Counted from the first letter of the stretch, positions 45,404-54,748 are shown. The stretch is DNA of 64,000 nt from Verrucomicrobiaceae bacterium (GCA_016713035.1 JADJPW010000006.1:186001-250000), one strand, 5' to 3'. A program made the numbers and translations. Notes: generated by a model from the letters alone, not told the origin.

Positions 45404-48400
45404 ATGAGCACGGACTCAAAATCGGAGACGGGCAATGCAGCGGTGCAGCGCATCCTGGCATTGGATTTGGGGATTGGTTCCTACGGGATTGCATTGCTGG
45501 AGCAGAGAGGAACAGGAAACGACCGCAGTTTCTCTTTCCCAATCGTCCGTTCTTGCACAGTGCCCGAGATGTGGGCCTCAATGGAAAATGAGCGCAAGCG
45601 CCGTCGCATGTTCCGCACACGCCTCGCCCACAAAGCTCGTGAAAAGTGGCTGCGGGAGGTTTTTGAATCAAATGGACTGAAGAACGCCGTGCTGCATGGC
45701 CGCAAGATCACTGACAACCGCGTCAAACTACCGGATGGCAGGCTGCGGTATCAGCTCGCCGAAAAAGGTGACTACAAACTCGAACGTGAGTTTCCACCTC
45801 ACCTCGGTGAAAAAACGGATGATGGAGCACCCAATGATGATGTCGGCTCCAACACTGTCTATTGCGGAGCCTCTTTGAGGTGCCTGTTACTACTTGGAGG
45901 AAAAGCACAAATCGCAGTGCAGGGACGCACACTCGAAGACTGGCAGGTCTTTAAAGCTCTTCATTCCGCCATTCAGAAACGTGGCTATGATCCCAAAGTG
46001 CCTTGGGCACGGGTTCATGAGGCTCCTCTTTCAAACACACAAAACAAGCCTCGTGCTGCCAGCAAAGCGCACAGCAAAAAATCTGACGCGGCGGTCAAAG
46101 AAAGCGAAGACGGTGAAGAAACCGCTGCGATTCTCTCCGAAGAAGAGCAAAAGCAGCGAGAGGAAGAAGCTGTCAGCTTGGAGCGCGCCAAGGCCATGCG
46201 GGATGCCGTCGCCGCTATAGCCAAGGATGATCCCCTCTACATGCACCCGTGTTTCTGGGAAGCTTATCGCATGGGCTTATGGAGCCAAGATAACCCTGCA
46301 GAGATTAAACTGAGGTGCCGTCATGACGCCCGCTCCGCCAAATGGGATGATCAAAATGATCCCGGTAAGAAGCCGAAACCCGGCGGAAAAGTCATCGCCG
46401 ACGCCAACAAGATGCCCGCCGTCTTTCCGCGAGACATGGTGGAGGCCGAGTTCATGGCCCTTTGCCACGCAGCAGAAACACTGCTGCCGCAGCTTGCCGG
46501 GAAAGCCCGCTTCATCGCCTACGGTCCCCCGGAAATCGCCTATCCCAACATCCCGCGTCGCGATCCCAAACTCGAAGCAGTCGAAAAACAACGCCGTGAG
46601 GCAATGCAGCACCTCGCCCGCCATAAGGGAGAGGGCGACTATGTGCGCGGCAAGGAGGCCGAATGGAATGCTGCTCTGGGCCAAAAAGCACCCACCTTTG
46701 ACAATCGCTGCGTCGGCACCTGTGCCCTGCTGCCACGCTACAACGTCGCCAAATGCGACCTTGTTCGCAACAAGGTCGGCCAGTGGGATGCCGACAGCCT
46801 CCTCGCTGCCGAAGTGTCCTTCCTGCTTCAGGTTAAAAACTTCCGCTTCGTGCCCGAACTCAAGGATGGACGTGACTGGCTCAACGCGGAGGACATGCGT
46901 AAGCTTTATACGGATCACTTCCATCAAACCGTAATTCCCGGCATTGAATCTCCCGGACAAAAAGGGGCCATCACCCGCGCCAAGATGAGCGACTGGCTTG
47001 AAGAGCATTTCAACAAACCTCACACGCCCAAACCGGGGCAGGATAACAAAGTCAAAGACATCATCATCGAAAAGCCTCGCCGCACGGGGCGTTCTCGCTT
47101 TTCCCGCCCGGCTTTGCGCATCCTCCGGGCGCTGCTCTTTTCCGGCCTCTCCCCACTGGAGTTCCGCGCCAAGCTGATTGATCTCAGCAACGCCAATGAA
47201 GTGATTGCAGACTGCGCTGGCACCTGGGGCCAACTGCGCAAGGCCATCAAGCTTACCACCAAAATGGGTGAGCTTAACACGGTTCCTACCCAGGGTCTGA
47301 TTACCGAAAACTTGAGCTTCTTCGAGAGCTTGGGGGCCTGCTGGGAAAAACTGTCCGTGAGAGACGAGCGCTTGGAGAAATACAACGAAGCCGCGCAGTC
47401 GAACGAAGAGCAGAGGAAAGAGGCTATCGCCGACCTCATCAACAACGAGATCAATCCCCGCATCCGCCACCGCCTACTGCTGCTCGATCAAATCCTTGAG
47501 AAGGATTTCACCAGCGAGGCCACACGTCCGAACAAGGTCGTCCTCGAATTCGCCCGCGATGAGTTCATGGGCAAAAAGAGCGACAAGAAAAAAGCTCTTA
47601 TTGAATTCCAAAACCAACGGCGGGATGAGCGGCTGGAAGCCTTGTCCGAACTAGGGGCGAAAGCTTCGCCGAATGCCATCCTCAAATGGCAGCTCTGCCG
47701 CGAGCAGAAAGGCATGTGCCTATTTTGTGGAAATTGCTTTAGCGACGCCTGTGTGATCAATTCCACGCGGACAAAAGTCTCGCTCGAAAATGCCGAAATC
47801 GCTCACATCGTTGCGGACAGCATGGGCGGGCCCCGAGCCTACATGAACCTTGTTCTTGCCTGCCAGAGCTGCAATCGAGAACAAGGAACCCTCTTTCATG
47901 CGGATGCTTTTGAGCAAAAGAGGTTCGGCAGATCGTGGGATGCCTTTGTCAATGACGTGCGGTCATGCTCGCAGATGCGTCCCTTCAAGAAGAAGCTGCT
48001 CACCACCAAAAGCCTTACCGACGCGCAGGACATGGTTCAGAAGCGCACCGCGTTGCAGGAGACGGCGTGGATTGCCAAGCTTGCTCGCACGTTAATCTGC
48101 CTCAAATATGGCTGGCCGCTGGATTTCGAAGGACAGAGAAAAAGCATTGTGGTGGTGACTGGAGCCGTGACTAACCGCGTTGCCAAACGTTACAAACTCT
48201 ATCGACTGCTTGGCGGAGAAGGACGAATTGAGCAGTTGGAGAAGAAGGTCGAACAATGCCTCACTGATTTGCAAACGTTGCGTGACGCGGACGCCTCCCT
48301 TTCTGACGTCCGCAAAGCACGGGAGGCTGTGACCAAGGCACAAAAGGAAGTCGAGGACAAATGCCGGGAGGACAAACGCCACCATGCACTGGACGCCATG

Positions 48401-49285
48401 GTTCTATCGTTCCTGCCTCATTGGGCTGGCGATCCAGGCAAGAACATCTTCTTTGGTCTTCCCAAGGCTGTCGCTAAACCCGAATTCTTCGGAGACTATC
48501 TTGACCGTGTCGCCCCGGAAGAGTTGCGCTTTGAAAGACCCGTTCTGCGCGAGACCATTTATGGATTGCGCCAAGGCAAAACGGGTGAGCTCCAAGGGGC
48601 GATTCGTCGCGAGGTGCTGGAAATGCCCTTCGAGAGCAAATCCATGGAAGGCGAACTCATCAAGTTTAGTATCAAGAAACTACGGAGCGCCATTTCAAGC
48701 GTGAGGGATAGCGTGATACGCACAGCTTTAAACACAGTAGCTATGGAAATGGATCAGATTGACGGGACTGCCGCTCAACAAATGCATTGGATGGATTTTT
48801 GCGCTGATTTCCGCCTTCGTGAGAACGGCCCCTTGATCAAGAAAGCGTCCTGCTGGTCCGACATGCCCGCCAAAGAGAATTATGAAAACCTCGCCAAGGA
48901 TCAGACCCCTGAAAGCGAGGCTGAAGGACGAGGGCAATGGCGTTGTCGAAAGGGTAGTCACCAAGGGCAGCTACTTTACCTGGATCAAAAAAAGGCGCCG
49001 AGAATCAAAGCCGTCAAAGTTTTTGAGTCCCCTGCGGCAATGGAGAAAGGATTGAAAGCATCCAATGAATGTTTGGAGTTCATTGCCTTCCTCCAATCTG
49101 GATGCGTCATTGAAATCAATGAGGATGTCGTTTCTGGAAAACAAAAAATGGCTCGTGGGAGGTATCGACTGGGGGGCATACAGCAAAGCAACGGCCAATG
49201 TGATCTGCGTGCTCCTGATGGATCAGAGTTTAAGAAAATCCCGATCACAAGCCTCCTAAAAAGCGGATTCCGCAGAGTAGCGTGA
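45404..49285 (+). CDS. cas9: type II-C CRISPR effector nuclease Cas9 (large variant)
   Basis: 1293 aa from ATG at 45404; an upstream ATG at 45335 would place the promoter inside the gene. It cuts DNA guided by crRNA and tracrRNA. RuvC-I has Asp21 (ILALDLGIGSYGIAL), the bridge helix is Arg-rich at about 61-85 (ENERKRRRMFRTRLAHKARE), RuvC-II has Glu715 (VVLEFARDEF), RuvC-III has His994/Asp997 (RHHALDAMVL). The HNH has Cys772/775 and Cys820/823 as zinc ligands, catalytic His801 and Asn824. Position 800 is Ala where SpCas9 has Asp839. A charged insert (about 215-275) sits in the recognition lobe and a coiled insert just before RuvC-III. It heads the operon with cas1 and cas2; no csn2 or cas4, hence subtype II-C. 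Confidence 0.95.
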   Translation: MSTDSKSETGNAAVQRILALDLGIGSYGIALLEQRGTGNDRSFSFPIVRSCTVPEMWASMENERKRRRMFRTRLAHKAREKWLREVFESNGLKNAVLHGRKITDNRVKLPDGRLRYQLAEKGDYKLEREFPPHLGEKTDDGAPNDDVGSNTVYCGASLRCLLLLGGKAQIAVQGRTLEDWQVFKALHSAIQKRGYDPKVPWARVHEAPLSNTQNKPRAASKAHSKKSDAAVKESEDGEETAAILSEEEQKQREEEAVSLERAKAMRDAVAAIAKDDPLYMHPCFWEAYRMGLWSQDNPAEIKLRCRHDARSAKWDDQNDPGKKPKPGGKVIADANKMPAVFPRDMVEAEFMALCHAAETLLPQLAGKARFIAYGPPEIAYPNIPRRDPKLEAVEKQRREAMQHLARHKGEGDYVRGKEAEWNAALGQKAPTFDNRCVGTCALLPRYNVAKCDLVRNKVGQWDADSLLAAEVSFLLQVKNFRFVPELKDGRDWLNAEDMRKLYTDHFHQTVIPGIESPGQKGAITRAKMSDWLEEHFNKPHTPKPGQDNKVKDIIIEKPRRTGRSRFSRPALRILRALLFSGLSPLEFRAKLIDLSNANEVIADCAGTWGQLRKAIKLTTKMGELNTVPTQGLITENLSFFESLGACWEKLSVRDERLEKYNEAAQSNEEQRKEAIADLINNEINPRIRHRLLLLDQILEKDFTSEATRPNKVVLEFARDEFMGKKSDKKKALIEFQNQRRDERLEALSELGAKASPNAILKWQLCREQKGMCLFCGNCFSDACVINSTRTKVSLENAEIAHIVADSMGGPRAYMNLVLACQSCNREQGTLFHADAFEQKRFGRSWDAFVNDVRSCSQMRPFKKKLLTTKSLTDAQDMVQKRTALQETAWIAKLARTLICLKYGWPLDFEGQRKSIVVVTGAVTNRVAKRYKLYRLLGGEGRIEQLEKKVEQCLTDLQTLRDADASLSDVRKAREAVTKAQKEVEDKCREDKRHHALDAMVLSFLPHWAGDPGKNIFFGLPKAVAKPEFFGDYLDRVAPEELRFERPVLRETIYGLRQGKTGELQGAIRREVLEMPFESKSMEGELIKFSIKKLRSAISSVRDSVIRTALNTVAMEMDQIDGTAAQQMHWMDFCADFRLRENGPLIKKASCWSDMPAKENYENLAKDQTPESEAEGRGQWRCRKGSHQGQLLYLDQKKAPRIKAVKVFESPAAMEKGLKASNECLEFIAFLQSGCVIEINEDVVSGKQKMARGRYRLGGIQQSNGQCDLRAPDGSEFKKIPITSLLKSGFRRVA

Positions 49286-49317
49286 ATTACAGATAAAAAC
49301 ACTAATCACAAATCACC

Positions 49318-50235
49318 ATGAGCTACCATGTCGTCCATATACTTACTCACGGCTGCACGATTGGGCGCGACCGTGGCATGTTGGTTTGCCGCCCACCTAA
49401 AGACTCAGAGGATGCGCAGGAGCGCAAACGCCCGCTGGAAGACATTCGCGCTTTGGTCATCGCGGCACGCGGTGTCACCCTGACCAGCAACGCCGTGGCA
49501 GGCATTCTGGAGCAGGACGGGATGATTCTGCATTGCAATGACAGCTACCAGCCCGTGGGCCTCACCATGCCGCTGCCGCGCATCATTGACACGCGGGCCT
49601 TCATGAACCAGGCGGCGCAACCCAAACGCCTAAACGATCGCATCTGGCAAAAGATTCTGCTGGGTAAAACCGCCAACCAGCAGGCTGTGCTGCGGCAGCG
49701 TGAACTCTTCAGCGCCCATTTGGAGCGGGCCATGAAGATCAAGCAGGTGGATGAAGGAAACTGCGCCAAACACTACTGGCAGCTCTACTTTCCTAGCATT
49801 GGCTGGACCGGAACGAAACGCGACCGCAAGCTCAACACCCCGCCCAACCGCATGTTGAATTACGGTTATACAGTTCTGTCGGCCCTGTGCCACCGTTCGC
49901 TCATCGTGCATGGCCTCTCCCCTCTCCTCGGAGTCGGCCATGTGCCACGCTACCGCAGTGACTCGCTGGTCTATGACATCATGGAGCCTTTCCGCCCCTT
50001 TGTGGATTGCATGCTGGCGGAGTTCATGCAGCAGGCTCCCGAAGTGACTGAGGCGGAGTGGTGCAAGCACATTGGCCGTGAGCTGCGCGAGCGCCGGGTG
50101 GAGCGCGAGCCTTTTTCCCTGAAGCTACTGGACGCCATCGACAAGAGCGCGAGCACGCTGGCGGACAGCTACAGCCACCTCACCCCGGAGCCCTTGTGGC
50201 TGCCGAGTCTCTCGCACACCAGCAGCACCTGCTGA
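49318..50235 (+). CDS. cas1: CRISPR spacer-acquisition integrase Cas1
   Basis: 305 aa, normal for type II. Cas1 forms the Cas1-Cas2 integrase that inserts new spacers. Active-site residues are visible: Glu146 (DEGNCAKHYW), His208 (LLGVGHVPRYR), and the acidic cluster in LVYDIMEPFRPFVD (Asp220/Glu223). The N-terminal beta domain (MSYHVVHILTHGCTIGRDRG) and the VTLTSNAVAGILEQDG strand are typical. It starts 32 bp after cas9 without an obvious Shine-Dalgarno and precedes cas2 by 63 bp, so one operon. Confidence 0.96.
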   Translation: MSYHVVHILTHGCTIGRDRGMLVCRPPKDSEDAQERKRPLEDIRALVIAARGVTLTSNAVAGILEQDGMILHCNDSYQPVGLTMPLPRIIDTRAFMNQAAQPKRLNDRIWQKILLGKTANQQAVLRQRELFSAHLERAMKIKQVDEGNCAKHYWQLYFPSIGWTGTKRDRKLNTPPNRMLNYGYTVLSALCHRSLIVHGLSPLLGVGHVPRYRSDSLVYDIMEPFRPFVDCMLAEFMQQAPEVTEAEWCKHIGRELRERRVEREPFSLKLLDAIDKSASTLADSYSHLTPEPLWLPSLSHTSSTC

Positions 50236-50298
50236 GGTTCAAGCAGGCTGCTCCTCAAAAGACAGGACACGCTCCTCGTCATCATCCCATGACAAGCC

Positions 50299-50652
50299 AT
50301 GCCAAAAATCAAACTCTCACCATTTCGTATGGGCTGGATGCTTGTCATGTTTGATCTCCCGGTGCTGACCAAAAAGCAGCGGAAAGCAGCGACGGACTTC
50401 CGCAATGCCCTGCTCGAAGACGGTTTTTTCATGGTCCAGTTCAGCGTCTATACGCGAGCCTGCCCGGATGTGGACCGGATGCAAAAGCATACCGACCGTA
50501 TTCAAAAGATCATCCCGCCCGCTGGCAACGTGAGGACCCTATTCCTGACGGATGCACAATGGACTCGTGGAATCTGTGTGAGCGGAAGTGATTACCAGCG
50601 GAACCATCCACCGGACAAGCTGACGATTCCTGAGCAGATTGAGTTCTGGTAA
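50299..50652 (+). CDS. cas2: CRISPR-associated Cas2
   Basis: 117 aa. Ferredoxin-like fold start GWMLVMFDLPVLTKKQRKAA with the metal-site Asp in FDLPV, then the dimer strand MVQFSVYTRACPDVD. It is slightly longer than many Cas2 proteins because of a C-terminal tail (DKLTIPEQIEFW). It acts structurally in the Cas1-Cas2 complex. Its stop codon overlaps the 3' end of the tracrRNA, which is read in the opposite direction, so the two transcripts converge. Confidence 0.95.
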   Translation: MPKIKLSPFRMGWMLVMFDLPVLTKKQRKAATDFRNALLEDGFFMVQFSVYTRACPDVDRMQKHTDRIQKIIPPAGNVRTLFLTDAQWTRGICVSGSDYQRNHPPDKLTIPEQIEFW

Positions 50653-50755
50653 AATGAAGTCCGCCACACCGCAGGTGCCTCTGAAAAGGCAGGGCTGGAT
50701 GTGGCGGACTATCAGTTAAGGCTTCCTTATTCCCCGGCTTGGGATGGCTAGAAGT
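50648..50755 (-). ncRNA. tracrRNA, read towards cas2
   Basis: On the minus strand the transcript begins with an anti-repeat: TTCTAGCCATCCCAAGCCGG (50753 downwards) plus two further G, identical to the start of the repeat. A short mismatch AATAA follows, then GGAAGCC and TTAAC match its end. So it pairs with almost the whole 36-nt repeat with a central bulge, like other tracrRNAs. The tail folds into an 11-bp stem (AGTCCGCCACA at 50700-50710 with TGTGGCGGACT at 50658-50668) enclosing a smaller TGCCT/AGGCA hairpin, and ends TTCATTTT as terminator. About 105 nt. Confidence 0.88.
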
Positions 50756-50761
50756 GTTGTT

Positions 50762-50790
50762 ATCTTATTGATTATGAGGTGATTCGTCAA
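50762..50790 (-). promoter_or_regulatory. promoter of the tracrRNA
   Basis: On the minus strand: TTGACG (50785-50790), exactly 17 bp, TAAGAT (50762-50767). Start of transcription falls about 7 bp on, directly at the anti-repeat. It lies between the last repeat and the tracrRNA. The near-consensus -35 is the best in the window. Confidence 0.85.
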
Positions 50791-50796
50791 TGTCCT

Positions 50797-53700
50797 ATTC
50801 TAGCCATCCCAAGCCGGGGGGGAAGCCAAAACAAATGCTTCCGCTTGGGAAACCCCAACAACATTCTAGCCATCCCAAGCCGGGGGGGAAGCCAAAACTA
50901 GGGCCGACCGTGTAGTAACCTCCACGCAATTCTAGCCATCCCCAGCCGGGGGGGAAGCCACAACTCCTCGCCTCGCAACGTGCGCAGCTCGGAGATTCTA
51001 GCCATCCCAAGCCGGGGGGGAAGCCAAAACGACTCTGGCAAGCGCTCCATTCATGCCTGGATTCTAGCCATCCCAAGCCGGGGGGGAAGCCAAAACTCGA
51101 TCCGCTGCCGCTGCTCAGGCTTCCCGATTCTAGCCATCCCAAGCCGGGGGGGAAGCCAAAACCGGTTCTCGCCTGCCTTTACGGCCCTTACGATTCTAGC
51201 CATCCCAAGCCGGGGGAAGCCAAAACCAGCATCGCCGTTAGTGCCCCTTGGCACCTATTCTAGCCATCCCAAGCCGGGGGAAGCCAAAACAAGGCCGGTT
51301 ACGTCTATGTGCGACAGGGTATTCTAGCCATCCCAAGCCGGGGGGGAAGCCAAAACGGGCTTTCCGTCCTGGAATACGTTTTTCAGATTCTAGCCATCCC
51401 AAGCCGGGGGGGAAGCCAAAACAAGGCCGGTCCGTCGATGTGCAACAGGGTATTCTAGCCATCCCAAGCCGGGGGGGAAGCCAAAACTGCTCTCCAGCGC
51501 TCAATAACTTCGCGGCAATTCTAGCCATCCCAAGCCGGGGGGGAAGCCAAAACAAGCTCAAGCCTCGCCGCGTCGAAACCGATATTCTAGCCATCCCAAG
51601 CCGGGGGGGAAGCCAAAACTACTGGATTCATCTGCCAGTAGGCCCAAATATTCTAGCCATCCCAAGCCGGGGGGGAAGCCAAAACCATAGCGTAGCGTGG
51701 ATTCAAAACTTTAATATTCTAGCCATCCCAAGCCGGGGGGGAAGCCAAAACGCGCTCTCGGTGACAAGGCTGCAATGGTGCATTCTAGCCATCCCAAGCC
51801 GGGGGGGAAGCCAAAACTCAGAAGATCGGCGCATGATTGACCAGCTCATTCTAGCCATCCCAAGCCGGGGGGGAAGCCAAAACAGCCACAGTGGGGCGGC
51901 CTAGGCGGCTTTGATTCTAGCCATCCCAAGCCGGGGGGGAAGCCAAAACGGGTGTTGGCGCGGCCACTAGGCTCCCCGGATTCTAGCCATCCCAAGCCGG
52001 GGGAAGCCAAAACGCATCCAAGACTCTATTTCGAGGCTGCAAAATTCTAGCCATCCCAAGCCGGGGGAAGCCAAAACATGTGGAACCGGCTTCCACAGGA
52101 AGAAAAATTCTAGCCATCCCAAGCCGGGGGGGAAGCCAAAACTGCTCTCCAGCGCTCGAGGAGGTAGCGGGAATTCTAGCCATCCCAAGCCGGGGGGGAA
52201 GCCAAAACAAGGGTCAAGTTCGCTTCTTGTATGGCAAATTCTAGCCATCCCAAGCCGGGGGGGAAGCCAAAACATAGACGTTGTGCCCGAAGCGGTAAAC
52301 TCGATTCTAGCCATCCCAAGCCGGGGGGGAAGCCAAAACGCACCCTTAAAGCTGGACACCGGAACAGAGATTCTAGCCATCCCAAGCCGGGGGGGAAGCC
52401 AAAACTGAGCGGGCGCGGAGTGCGCTGACGCACTTATTCTAGCCATCCCAAGCCGGGGGGGAAGCCAAAACTGTCTTTGCCGCCTCCACAGCTAGCTTCA
52501 CATTCTAGCCATCCCAAGCCGGGGGAAGCCAAAACACCCGCCGCACCTTTGATGTGCGTGAGGAGATTCTAGCCATCCCAAGCCGGGGGGGAAGCCAAAA
52601 CGGATGTCGCGGAGGCAATTCGCGTAGCGCAATTCTAGCCATCCCAAGCCGGGGGGGAAGCCAAAACGCCCAGCCCGTGCCGCGCAACCAGCCACGCATT
52701 CTAGCCATCCCAAGCCGGGGGGGAAGCCAAAACGGTGCCTGAACCGGTGAGATCCATCGTGGCATTCTAGCCATCCCAAGCCGGGGGGGAAGCCAAAACA
52801 TAGGCATCCAGTGAGTGACCCCGTTGATTATTCTAGCCATCCCAAGCCGGGGGGGAAGCCAAAACGAGTCGCCTAACGGTGGCTCCCCGCGCTCTATTCT
52901 AGCCATCCCAAGCCGGGGGGGAAGCCAAAACCGGGTTCCCTCGCGTTCCTTATGGACCTCCATTCTAGCCATCCCAAGCCGGGGGGGAAGCCAAAACCCC
53001 TGTTCCATCATTGAAGATAAATAACCTATTCTAGCCATCCCAAGCCGGGGGGGAAGCCAAAACGAAGTGGCTCACCACCTTCAACAAGATCATATTCTAG
53101 CCATCCCAAGCCGGGGGGGAAGCCAAAACTGGCACCGCGATGGCGAGGCAGCCACCCCTATTCTAGCCATCCCAAGCCGGGGGGGAAGCCAAAACATGGC
53201 AAGACGCTGAATGCGCTGGAGAGCAATTCTAGCCATCCCAAGCCGGGGGGGAAGCCAAAACGAGAGGATCATCCACCAGCGCATCAAAGCCATTCTAGCC
53301 ATCCCAAGCCGGGGGGGAAGCCAAAACTGATTCATGTGCAGACGACTCCGACGTTTGATTCTAGCCATCCCAAGCCGGGGAGGAAGCCAAAACAGGAGTT
53401 GGAGATGGCAGTGGCTCAATGGGATTCTAGCCATCCCAAGCCGGGGGGGAAGCCAAAACGTGACGCGGGCGACTGCGTTAGAAGAGCTCATTCTAGCCAT
53501 CCCAAGCCGGGGGGGAAGCCAAAACTGCAAAGGGGGCGAGCTGCTCAGCGAGGATATTCTAGCCATCCCAAGCCGGGGGGGAAGCCAAAACGCCAGTGCG
53601 CAGCTTCCAGCATGATGCGGAATTCTAGCCATCCCAAGCCGGGGGGGAAGCCAAAACGCCGACGGCGAGTGGCAACGTGTTCCGCAATTCTAGCCATCCC

Positions 53701-54737
53701 AAGCCGGGGGGGAAGCCAAAACTAGTGTTTCCAGTAAGAGACGTGAAGAATAATTCTAGCCATCCCAAGCCGGGGGAAGCCAAAACAATCTTTGCCCGTG
53801 ATAACTTGACCGGAAGATTCTAGCCATCCCAAGCCGGGGGGGAAGCCAAAACCAGTGAACCAGGCGTCGGTCGCATCGGCGGATTCTAGCCATCCCAAGC
53901 CGGGGGGGAAGCCAAAACACAAGTTCAACGGGGCAGGGGTTAGGACATTCTAGCCATCCCAAGCCGGGGGAAGCCAAAACGTATCCGCTTCAATCAAAAT
54001 TCACGGGGTATTCTAGCCATCCCAAGCCGGGGGAAGCCAAAACCAGTGAATCCATTGCTTCAAGCGAGCAGGAATTCTAGCCATCCCAAGCCGGGGGGGA
54101 AGCCAAAACCCAAAGAGAACGTACGCTGAGGGCAATCTTATTCTAGCCATCCCAAGCCGGGGGGGAAGCCAAAACTAGTGTTGCGCCACTCGTGAGGAGC
54201 CGCCCATTCTAGCCATCCCAAGCCGGGGGGGAAGCCAAAACCAATGTATGCCTCTACCAGAACTTTAACAGATTCTAGCCATCCCAAGCCGGGGGGGAAG
54301 CCAAAACGCCGCCGAGGCGCTGCCCAGCAGCTGGAAGCCAAAACGCCGCCGAGGCGCTGCCCAGCAGCACCTTGATTCTAGCCATCCCAAGCCGGGGGGG
54401 AAGCCAAAACAGGATGCTACCGGTGCTGATGGCGGTGGTGATTCTAGCCATCCCAAGCCGGGGGGGAAGCCAAAACTAGCCTGCTCCGAAGTCAGTTTGC
54501 CAGCTTATTCTAGCCATCCCAAGCCGGGGGAAGCCAAAACGGCTTTTGCGGCGATGGTGAACCAGCTACTATTCTAGCCATCCCAAGCCGGGGGGGAAGC
54601 CAAAACACATGCTAATTGTTTGGAATTCCAGCGTGAATTCTAGCCATCCCAAGCCGGGGGGGAAGCCAAAACGCCCTCATCAAGTGGGCACTCCAAACCA
54701 TGATTCTAGCCATCCCAAGCCGGGGGGAAGCCAAAAC
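50797..54737 (-). CRISPR. type II-C CRISPR array, 60 full repeats and about 60 spacers
   Basis: Repeats are 36 nt. Read on the plus strand each starts ATTCTAGCCATCCCAAGCC, has a run of seven G and ends AAGCCAAAAC. Spacers are 28-30 nt, most 30. By the tracrRNA the crRNA strand is minus, where each repeat starts GTTTTGGCTTCC and ends GGCTAGAAT, with a -10-like TAGAAT directly beside the next spacer, suggesting repeat-borne promoters. Variants: nine repeats have five G (34 nt), the last has six, one reads GGGGAGG, and the third has two substitutions. One partial repeat lies at 54332-54344. The 66-bp period is divisible by three, so many false ORFs run through the array. Confidence 0.97.
54308..54374. 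repeat. duplicated spacer with deleted repeat inside the array
   Basis: The first 24 nt of a spacer (GCCGCCGAGGCGCTGCCCAG and four more bases) appear at 54308-54331, then only the last 12 nt of a repeat (GGAAGCCAAAAC) with one extra T, then the whole 30-nt spacer again (54345-54374). A duplicated spacer-repeat unit has lost the end of its spacer and the first two-thirds of its repeat. Confidence 0.9.
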
Positions 54738-54748
54738 GGCCATGGGGA

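Noticed and set aside
50720..50755. Reading the anti-repeat as a stray inverted CRISPR repeat
   Set aside because: It is preceded by a near-consensus promoter and followed by a terminator hairpin on the minus strand, and shows the central mismatch expected of a tracrRNA.
50797..54737. Many 60-220-codon repetitive frames on both strands within the array
   Set aside because: The repeat plus spacer unit is 66 bp, divisible by three, so frames stay open by chance; products are repeated CRISPR sequence only.
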